Part shown: piece after piece, positions 11,874 through 23,400 of the stretch
Layout: every line of letters starts with the position of its first letter
How positions within the stretch are numbered: the first letter of the stretch is position 1
NCBI RefSeq assembly: GCF_905475345.1
Contig: NC_066597.1
Location: forward strand, 5,427,001-5,491,000
Reading direction: 5' to 3'
From: Vespula vulgaris
Lineage: Eukaryota > Arthropoda > Insecta > Hymenoptera > Vespidae
DNA: 64,000 bases
Notes under the pieces: model-generated
The model's input: the letters and a program-made list of their open reading frames with translations, nothing else
The model's database searches: none
Told to the model about the DNA's origin: nothing
Made by a program: the position numbers and the translations under genes

Positions 11874-14356
11874 ATATATTTATTAATTTTTATATATTAT
11901 ATTTTTATATATTATTCGACGATCTTAGCTATAAAGTTCAACCGAGCAGAATTGACTTCCCTTTTCTTTCGTTTTCTAAAATAATATTGTACGAAAGAGA
12001 AATACCTCAAAACGAGGGGTAAAAGTAACGACGAGTCGACAGGTGCTCGATTTCGCGAAACTCGTTCACGATAACGTCAATGCAATGGCAGTTCTGACGA
12101 ATTACTGAAAAAAGTGTTCGACATCGAGAAAGAGAAACGAGGAAAAAGAAAAGGGGGAAATCAAGGAGAGAATCGATCGGTTACCGTTACGTACACGTTC
12201 GAATCAACGATAATTAAAGATTGAATGGTAGAAGAAAAAAGTGGGAGGAGTTTACGAAAAGAGAAATAATCGAATGTTCAGCCCTTATGAATGGCTGATC
12301 TTTTTCACAATGAAAACGTTTTATTCACTTTTTCTCTTTTCTTTTTCTTTCTTTATTTCTATTGTTCGTTTCTCTCTTGATGAAACGATCGTAACAGGTC
12401 GGGATTAGATAATACGATTAAAAGGTAACTAGATAAATCGTAAAATGACATCGGCTGCAAATTGAGATAACCCTCCACTCTCCTCCCATCCTCACCTCTT
12501 CTCTTTCTCTCAACGACATAACGCCACATTAAATCCAGCCACTTTATGACGGGCCAGGGAGGATTTGCAACGGGCACCCTCCTGAAATCGTTCCACCAAC
12601 GACGACGACGACGACGGAGATTTTCATATTCGTTTTGGTTAACGTGCCGCAAAATTGTCAAGAAATTATGAGTCTATAATCGTCATAAAAGAGTCGATTA
12701 TTTCTACGGATAAGCTTTTATCATTAATTGATTTATTAAATATTATTCATAAAATCATTTATATATTTTGGTAATTTTCAGAGCGAAGAGTCGCTTTCTT
12801 CGGAAGGCTCGGCCACCTCGGGGGGATCTTCAGGCACCACAGAAGATTCTGGCAGCGAGGTGGCATGTGACATAACGCTGATCGAAAGGCTCATACGATC
12901 TCATCCGATTTGGTTCCTCCCGGGTATTCAAAGGGCTGGCGCTTTCCACTTGTTGCAAGGGAAGGAGGAAGGGGTGAGTATACTTACTTAGGAAAATCGA
13001 TTAGCTGTAAGAAAATTACATTGCTCGGTACGGATTGTGAATTATTGACCTCATCGCTTTCACGTGCGATAGCATCGACATTGTCTTCGATTATATTACA
13101 CTAGTAAAAGAGAAAATAAAAGTAAAACGTTATCCTTTTTACATACTCTTTTTCTTCGCGATTGTATCGTCGACGAAACATGATATTCGAAAAAAAAATA
13201 TCCTCGATGATCAAACGACCAGATCTATTCTTTGTCTTTTTTCCTACATTTTTATTTAATTAAGATCTCGTTGGAATTCTTTCATGGAATCTATCGATTC
13301 TATGATAATTCCTTATTTATTATTCCTAGAAGTTCTTACTTATTGAAACGATTTTCTACGGTACACTATTTCTAATCGGTTTTTTCAACTGAAGGTTTAC
13401 TCCTGGTGTAGAGTCGTAAAAAATCTACTGAAATCCCCCGGCACATATCTCACGGGCCGTACTTAAGTCATGGACAATTAACCGATAATATTTGTTATGT
13501 TCAACACGTGTCCGGAACACTCGTAGTACGAAGGACCTTCGGAACATTTGCAAAGGATCCGTCCTCTTTATGGAGCGTGCGAAAAGTTACGGTTGCGCTT
13601 TGATTTACTACTCGTTTTTTTGTCGTTGACTTTTACTCGACGAAGCAGGGGAAAGCTGCGTGTACGAAAGTCATTTGAGAGTTTCTTTTTTCAGATCTCA
13701 AATATAGAACAATCACAAAATTTTTGACTCACGAGGACATTATACGAGAAAATGATTTCCTCGAAACAACAAACAATTTTGTATTCGCAAATCGCATTGC
13801 AAGATATTTTCTGTTATTTTCATGTTGTCTTCTCGTGTAACCAAATTTTTTTCTCCGATAATTACTTTGATCAAGCACGGTTGTGCACTGCAAATTGAAG
13901 AATAAAAATGAGAAATTACAAAGGAACGATAATTTTAGCGAATAAAATGCATGTTTGCATTTGTGCAAATCGTCCGCCGCCAATTTATGGATTCACGAGA
14001 GAAAACTAAGAGAATAAAATGTACTTTACTCTACTATGCCATGGCATAGTGGTAATAACTCGAAAACTCATTTCACGAAAATTCTACAGAGTAGAATCTC
14101 AGAGGTCGGTATCCGCCGGAAGACATTTAAATGGGGAAAATTATCCGACGATTATCAGGGAGACGAATACTCGTGGTCTCCGTATTCGGAAATCGTAATT
14201 CTCTCTTGTTGCTTGCTCAAACAAAGGCAGGACGATACATTTCATTGTTTGTGGCTATTTGGCAAGCACTGTGTACCATTTTAATATGCAGTAAACGTAA
14301 ATGCCAGATGTGGTACCATCGAAATACTGACCCTATCTCTCTCTCCCTCCCTCCCT

Positions 14357-14420
<64 letters not shown>

Positions 14421-17400
14421 ACTTTGGCTTTTCTCCAAACGAACTCCAATTTTTATCTACGTAGACCATTGAGAACGTTATCCTTCAAAGGGTCCATATA
14501 TATGATCAAGTCAAGTATTCGATTATTAAAAGGACTGACGTCTTATTATCCTTTTCGTTTCTTTTCTGTTCTTTTTATTCCAATCGTATTGTTAGTGCAT
14601 TGACTGGAGACTAATTAATGTTGGATAAATTCAAAATGACATTTACCTTTCATTTTTTGAAGTATTTCGAACACTCTCTCACTGATATGTATAAAAATCT
14701 AGATCTTTTGATATCACATCTCGACAAAGTGCAAACAGCATCATTTTAACGTGCGATTATTCTTCATCATTCTATCCGTCGTTTCAGCCTCGATATTTCT
14801 CTTTATTTCCGTTCGTATCGTGCATTGGAAAGGGAAATTGGGAGGAAAAGGAGGGAGGTAGAACAATGAGTGCATCCGTGCGAGCACAAAATCTTATCTA
14901 ATACTCCGATGTGAGGAAAAGTGAGAAAAAGAAAACGAAGAGGAATAGGAACAGAGCCAAGTAGTACCAGATGGAAAATCGTGTCAATGCCTCGAGAGAG
15001 CTCTCGCAATCATTGTGAAAGCGTCTCGTGCCAAAGCGTGCGAATTCTTCATTGAAAATCGTTTACATACGAGTGACATTGTTAATTAAAATCTTTCTAA
15101 CTATGTTCTTAAATAAATCTTTCTATCCTAATTATAACCGAGAGTCAATCAAAAAATGACCAAAGGAAAATCTCGATAGAAATGCGTATTATACTACATA
15201 ACACGCGCGTGTGCGCGCGCGATGTTTGAAATATCAACTTTTCAAGAGCTTTTTTTATTTTGTGATTAAATATATGCTCGGCTGTTTGTAATCGAACATC
15301 CATATATAAAGGACCTTATTATTTACTAAAAACTGCAAAAAAAGAAATCCTTGGCATGAGTGATAAAATCCAACTCAAAGGAGTCTTAAAAAAGTTTGTC
15401 TCTTTCTTTTTGTTGATTATCGTCAACGTTCGCATTAACTTTTAGTTGAGAAAAATGAGGGAAAGGAATATAATAAACGATAACGTTGGTGCAAAAACTC
15501 GAAGAATTATTCGATATTAGCGGACGATGACAAGGTTCCTAAAATGTCGCCGGTCATTTTGTTGTGGGTGGCGATAATGATCTTTGTAGTGATCACGATA
15601 TCTAGAAACGAGAGGAGAGGCGAGAGAAGAAGAGAAGAGGCTCTGCGGTGTAATCAACGTTGAAAACGACTGCGAACAAAACGAGGCATTGTGCCGTCAT
15701 TGTTTTCAGCCGTCCCTTTCATTGTTTCCGAGCTCTGTTAATTGTTATGCTCGTCTTCTTGCATTTCTCTGCCTTGAGGCTTCCTCACTACCAATCCACA
15801 ACCATCTCATCTTCTATCTCTCTTTACCATTTTTCCATGGATGGGCACGAACGAGCAGCTAGCTCGAAAAACAATGCTTCTCGCAATTACTCTATAGAAC
15901 GATGAAAGCATCCCTCATTTTCGAAGAAGATGAAAGAATAGAGTGATAACAAGGAAGCGAGAGATAGAATTGTATATTCATCTGATACAGAGATGTCGCG
16001 AATCAGCAACACGTTGAAGTCTAGTAGAAAAGCATAGGAATTCAAAATCCACAAAGCGAGGAGATCGGGAGAAAATGAAAGACAGCCGAGATTCATCGGG
16101 ATATGCATCGGTCGTATAGAAGAAAGACGAGAGAGATGAAGATGAGAATAAAGGGAGCAACAGCATCCACGTTTGCTTCGTTGCTCGCCAAGTGGAAAAT
16201 GAAAAAAGAACTCACACAACGTCATCCACGCTGTTGCTATATCGGTACACCACCGACCGTCCGTTCGACCGAACGAACGAAACGAGACCTCCCTTTTTCC
16301 TTCTCTTACTCATTGTTGGGTTTCCGCAAGTAACTTCGTCTCCTTCGCTCTTACGAGCCTATCGCTTTTGTGCCTTCGCTCATCCGACAGCCGTTTTTTG
16401 ACGGGAAAAGCTCGCGGTGGTGCATTGTCTCTACTCTCCTCGTCATTCTCATTTCTTTTCATTTTTGACACTGCACCGAGGCTTTCGTTATGCATCCGTA
16501 ACTTTACTAGTAGTTAGCTATATATTTCTTCTTCTTTCGTCTATCGCTTTTCTTCTGTTCGTTCGTTTTATTATATTCGATAAATGTATTCTATTATGTG
16601 TATTGTATGTATTAACGATAAGATGTGTCCTCATTTTTTTCTTATTCTTTTTCTTCGCATACGTTGTTCTTATTTTTCAAAAAAAAAAAGTATTATTTCA
16701 CCTTTCAGTACAATCTCGATTTTTTTTTCTTTCCTCTCCTTTCATAGAACTTCGTAGTCCGACAATCAAGTCAAAGCGACACGATGGCCCTTTCGGTGAG
16801 ATTACCGGCCGGGAAGGGACCTTACATCGAGCACTACCTGATCCAAGCCAACAAGGGGAAGTTGAGCTTGGAAACAAGCGAGAACAGGTTCGACAACATC
16901 CCCTCACTGATAGCTCATTATTCCCAGTGCTGGTGAGTAGTTGTTTATCGAGTTTATTTCCTTCCATTAAATACTCTTGTATCTACTGAATAAATCCTTA
17001 TCGTACATAGGCCACGTATATAACCTAAAAATTAAAAATTATTTATCTATTACAATGTTATATTTAGATAAATCTAGATTGTCGCAACATTCACAAATGT
17101 ACTTTACATCTCTCTCTCCTCCCCCCTCCCCCTCTTCCTTTCTCTCATTTATCTTAAGATTGAATCGAATAAGTTGCCTTTCTCCTAGGATAATTAATTC
17201 ATTCTCACCGTTTCTTATTTGGCAAGTAGTGATGAATTGCCAGTGCAATTGACGCTACCGAGAGCAATGCGAGAGGCCAAGAATAGGCAACAACTTTCGT
17301 CACTAGCACTTTTGGGTCAAGAATTTTGGAGATATCCGATGGCGAATCCAAAACCACCGGAAAGCAGTAGTAGTAACACATCGAGCTTAAGCAGTTTCCA

Positions 17401-20400
17401 TGGTTGTAAGTCTCTCAAATAAATATTCTTACTTGTTGTATAATGATTTACTTGTTATGTTGCAATCTCTATTCTTTCAGGTAACAACAATCATAATAAC
17501 AATAATAACAACGGTGGTACTCCGACGACAGAAAGCATCGTTCTTAATCTCGCACCTATTTCTTCTCACGATACACGTAAGATATAAGACGGATTAAAAC
17601 TTATGGCATCATTTGTGATATACATATGTACATATTTATGTGTGTACGTGCGTATTCATGTATATAGAATTTGATTATTTTTAATTTAAAAACAATTGAT
17701 TAGAAAATTATGTTGTATAATTCATGTAATTCATTCGTTTTTGTAGAAAATTCATCGCCAACAAACACAGGGACGACGTCGACGTTTGCTTCATCTTTAC
17801 CACGACAACCAAGACCAACGCCACCAAATACGCTTAATCTGACGACTTTTAACGAGCCACTGGATATAAAGAAAGACCAGCACGAAGTCATGTCTCCGTG
17901 TGAGAAACTCTCGCAAAAATTGATCTCACCGAACTTGGTGCAAAGCGTACGTTGCCCATCGCCCATAGTTCACAACGTCGAGAGCAACGTTCTTAGTCCC
18001 ACTCAGGATACTAAGGGAAACTTCGAGAGCATGAGAAATATCCTTGAAACACCGAAGACGACGATCGTCGAGTTTTCCAGAAGTAGCAAGTTTACCTCGA
18101 TCGGCACGTCGACATCGAATTTCCATCAAAATATTTCCAACTTCAATAATCCCTCGTGCACAAATTCACCTATCATTGCTGAAGGTCAGATCGTTGGGCA
18201 GAATGTTAAAACTCCACCGCCACCACCACCGAGATGGGCAAAACCTGGATTAAGTCAGAATCAAAGTAATTTCACCGTAACCACAACCGTTACGTTTAAT
18301 GTCAATCAAACTAACGACATTAACGTGTCACAGGTGAGTGTCCATAAATAATAATGTAAAGGAAAATGACCAAAGTCGAACTTCCCACTCTGTGTCGGAC
18401 GACTTATTTTGTTAAATAAATGCTGCGAATTATTGATAAGTAGGACAATTATTTTAGAACAACGCAATGTAACTATGGGATCACAGTTGATTGATCATCT
18501 GTTATTGAGCATTTGAATTGGTTATGCATTGATTTTTATTTTTGTGATTTATGAAATTGTTTCAACGTGTATTCTCTTTAATATAACTTGATTCACTAAA
18601 TATTTTGATGTTCATTTATGTTGAGTTAACAAACAATAAGAGGAAGGAAAGATTATGGATGGCAGAAAGCTGTTAAAACGTCCAAAGTTCCTAAAACAAC
18701 TTTGATTCGTTTATCCAATTAAAAGTACGAAAAGAAGAATATATATTTACGATTTTTGTAAACAAAACTAAGAAAGTTTCGAAATTTACCTTTATTATAG
18801 TCAATTTCCTAAATATGTTTTAAAATATATTTCTGTTTAAATAAATCATGTTGTTGCGTAATCGAACTGTTCTAATTTTTCGTACAAAAAAAAAGCATTT
18901 TTATTCGGCAGTCATAATATATAATAATATGTACAAAAAGTAGGATTCGACTGTGGAGCACTTTTTTTAAATCATTATTTTGACGTTTCTTCGTAAATTC
19001 GAAAATGCTTTTCATTATAATTTTTTATACGAATTCTGTCAAGGCAGATTTTTAGATAAGTAATTAGAGAATTTTTTGTCATTAAAAAATTACTTTTTAA
19101 AGTAAAAATTAAGAAAATTATAGAAGAAAACAGAATTGGGTCATTTTCCTCTATTCTTTCGATACATTTTCATTTTAATTATTTCTTCAGCAAAACACAC
19201 CAACGGAAGCGAACACGTCATTATTGAGTCCGCAAAGCGCAACATCCAACAAATCTCTCACGTCGAACTTTTCCATAAAATCACCTCTTTCGCCAACGAT
19301 GCCAGTGCTATCACCCACGTCGAAACTAGTCTCCAATGTTGGTAGCAAAACACCAAACGTTCTCTCGCCCACGACACCGTCTAGCACAAGCAAGTCAAAA
19401 CGACGACGTGATCGCGAAGCTAGAAAGAATTCCCAGCATTATCAAGAATCTGATATTCTTGATTCGTATTACCGCAGCTCACCAGGTGATAAGATCTCGG
19501 ACTACGAGGATATCTGGAACACAACCGATCAATCGAATCACTCTACTTGGTCACCGAACGATAGACTCGCACGTAACGAGCCACCCGGTAATGCTCAGGA
19601 TCGTTTAAGAAATTCCAACGATCGACTGATCGGCCAAGAGAGATTACTCAGTCCGATCGAGAGATGTCCCAATCAGAGAGAAGACAGGTTGATGGGGAAT
19701 AAGCAACTGATCGTAAGAAACGAGAGGTTTATTTTGAGAAATGACAAGTCGGTTATAAATGAGAAACTTGGTTACAAGGAGGTCACTAGTCCAGAATTCA
19801 GTAGTTTCAAACCCGTTCCTGAAATGAAAAATATCGAACAGGTATCACCTGAAGAAACGGGGATGGGAAGAAGACCTGATCTACTCTCTAGAGTTTGTAA
19901 GTATATGAACGTTAATGTGCGAGTCACATTTTTATTTGCAATCTTTTAACAAATATCGTCACATCAATGTCCGTTCTATCAGGTAGTGCCAATTCGCTGA
20001 ACAGTCCTAATGCAATCACACCGCCAAGAAATAAATTAGGATTGATACTCGCCAAGTCGGAAAGCAACAGTCCTCTGACACCTGAATCGAAACAAGGTAG
20101 TCCATTTTACGCGGAGCCAGCTGACGCGATCGCTCAAAGCGCAGCGATTATACCAAGGAGACGATCGAAGAACAATCCGGCAACAAATAAATATCGTCAT
20201 AGCGAACCAGGCTGGTTACAAACACCGATTGGCAATAATTCGAATCAATTGCATCCTATTGACTGGGAGGAGACGGAAGAGACGGAGGATAAAACACCAT
20301 TGATATCATCGTCCGTCGACAATTTAGCTAAACGCCTTGGCACGAGGGAAGTGAAAAAAATTCCTCGGGCAAAACCCGTGCAACCACCAAAAATTAGAGT

Positions 20401-23400
20401 CAAGGTATTCAACGATACATCCTGGGCCGTGGATTCAAGTTGGGAATTTATCGGTAAATTTTGTGTAACGTTACAGAGGAAATAAGAGAGATCATTAAAA
20501 TAAATTATTTTAATATCATATATAGGAAACGAAGGAGATGATTGTGAGCCAGATTACGACTGTGATGCAGATTACGATGGAGAAAATGTTGCGAGAAAAT
20601 TTCCAGACGAGGAGTGCGATAAAGATATTGTAAGAAATACTTTGACCGTTCAGAGTATCATTCTGCAACGGTAAGAGATCATTCCGGAAAAGAAAAAACG
20701 ATATTGTAAAGAGTTGTATGATAAAATGTAAGATCACCTGAAAATACTTTTTTAGGTACCCAGAATTGTTAAAACCACCGGATACGTCAGAGTCGGTATA
20801 TAGCGACAGGAACTCCTCGTACGATAATGTCGAAAAGAGGAATGAAAGAGAAGACACGCCGGAATCGAGAAAGGATCAAACCTATGACCCATCCGAATGG
20901 GAAACTATGTTGGATACAGACGAGAGCGATGTAGAGAGAATCAAGAGAAACAAAAGCTTCAAGGAAAGACTGGATCCTCTCCTGTGTGAGTTTATTGTTT
21001 GTTATTTATATAATATTAACTATTTGTAATCAAGCACGGAGACATATAAATATCTAATAATAAATATTAGGCGAGCGATTGTTGTTTAAGAAATGTATAT
21101 TATGTATGTAGCTACTCTTATTGTACTGCACAGATATTCTTATACGCTATGTATATGAAATTTAAACGAAAGATGAACCTTAGAAAAATAGGTATTCATG
21201 GCAATAATTGGTTGAGCGATTCGTTATACAAATGAATATAATTTCGATCAATATAATTAATCGTGATAAAAAGGAATACAACCGTAAAGAGTTAACCGGA
21301 AACAAATCTTATATGAAAACATTGACCTTAAACGTTGACTTAGCTGGTTGAATCCTTCTGTACATATTAATTAATATGTTGCACAACAAGTATCTTATAT
21401 AATGAGGTTTTAGCTCGTTGTATTGTTGTTCTCTTTATAACCGATAAAATGTCGCATTATATCGGAGACAATGCAAAATTGGCTCGTCAATTTAATTGTC
21501 CCTTATTCTAATCCTTTTTTTTTCTTTCTCTAGCGGATTTTTGATTTCATTATATGCAAACTGATATTTTCCAATGTTTGTTTGCTATTGTTACATTGTC
21601 ACGTCATAATATCAGCATGTTTCGTCTACAAATGAAGAAGGCTTTGAATGTATATTATTTATCTAAAGTATGACATTTGATAGCGTTGGAAGAATAGTAA
21701 ACATATTGAAGAGTGGGGATAATCGAATAGTGGAAAAATTATATTTTTCCGACAAAAAGTTTACACATCTCTGTATCAGGGATTTATTTTTGAAGATCGA
21801 TTTTCTTCGCAATGTATTTTTGAAGAAGGATTTATTTAAGAATTTTATTCAAAATTTATGCAAATCTTATTTAAAAACAAAGTATACCGAAGCGATCGTT
21901 AACTTTTGATCGATATATTTGCTCATCTATTATCATAAAATAAAATTGTTTCTCATCTGTTATACTTTCATCAATGAATTCTCAAATCAATCAAATTACT
22001 TCTGATAAATTGTCTAAATAATCATCTTTGGAACAATCAACGTAACGTCCATGTTGTGTAATATTAAGTATGTGAACATGCTGTTTATTCTATGATTCAT
22101 GAAAATTTTTTAGAAAATGTTCTTAAATCATTAAGAATAAGGCCGTTAATTAATAAAGAAGTGCTTTCGCGATATTGCCTATGTTAACATTAATATGTTT
22201 ATTACATCGCCCTTTATTATTTTATATTGACAGATTTGTTTGGAAATTATATTCTATTTGATTTTTAGTGCTTAGTTTTCAGACTTTGAATAGCACGAAG
22301 AAAAGATTTTAATAATAGTGATTGGACAATGCTAGAAAATTCATCTCTAGAAAGATTAACATAGAGTATGACAACGCTAATAGTCTGAGTGCATTCAAGG
22401 ACGAATTGCACGTGTCGATAATTACAATTATTCTTTTCGCATAAAAATCAGGCGACTCGGATTCAGGTTTCTAGACTATTGTGATAAACTTACCGTCTCG
22501 CCGTCATGTTCCTAATCTTTTCAAATAGTCTTACAACTTGCATCTCATTCCAAAACAAAGCCCTTGTAAGTATTCAGATTAATTTTTTATTCGTAAGGAA
22601 CAATTTTGGATTTCGTTGTATTATTAATATTTAACGATGTATTTCCGAAGAATATATCAATAAAATATATTGCTTCGTGCAAAGGAGAGAACGGATTGTA
22701 ACATTAACGGCAAAATTAAACAACTAGGTACTCCAAACGATTACCTTATAAAATGGTATTATACATCTTTGTAGATCATCGGCGATGCCTTTTTGAATTC
22801 TATATTGTAATATTTAAAAAATAATTAGCGTGATTACTGGTATAATTATTGATATAATTAATGACGATAAGTCTAAGATAAATGTTGTGTTTAGAGTACA
22901 TAGAGTACTAAACGAAGAAAGCCTGAATTCTGTATGAACTTAACTATAAACGTCCGTCCTCGAACGAAGACAGAGTTCAATGGTATCGAGAAAATTTATT
23001 GTTGTGTCATCAGAGAAGTTGGTAGGGGTTTCTTCAGGTAGTCGAGAAGACTACTCGACCAGATCTTATTATTGTTCGGTGCCAGCTGATCAGACGAGAA
23101 TCGTCGACGCTCAAAAGTAGACGTTGCTCGAGTTTGTTATCGCTTCGATCGAGTTCGAAGTGATAACGATATTGAGATCGAAGCTTGGCTATTTTCTTTT
23201 TGAGAAGAAAAGCATCTTCTGAGAAAGAAGATACGTAATTCTGATGCTTTCGAAATCAGTTGAATTTAATGTTTTATCGTATTTTACTTAAGGTGTAGGT
23301 ACAGTTCCAAAACTTTCCATGAAAAAGTGAAATTTTCTTTCAAGAAAAAATATCGGTAATCATTTCTATGGAAATCAGTGTTGGTGAACAAGCGTAGAAG

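Noticed and set aside
12359..12661. 100-codon minus-strand frame in a sprint intron
   Set aside because: It contains an Arg run from a CGA repeat, has no recognisable motif and lies in an intron; a conserved non-coding patch is likelier.
15203..15222. Alternating CG/TG run that could be Z-DNA
   Set aside because: Only about 20 bases, a common simple-sequence motif, with nothing else to support a function.
16417..16989. 190-codon plus-strand frame overlapping the SH2 exon
   Set aside because: It is a different frame; the SH2 reading (FVVRQS...) with proper splice sites is clearly the real one.
21670..21909. 79-codon plus frame in the large sprint intron
   Set aside because: Low complexity, AT-driven composition, no splice signals or homology recognised.
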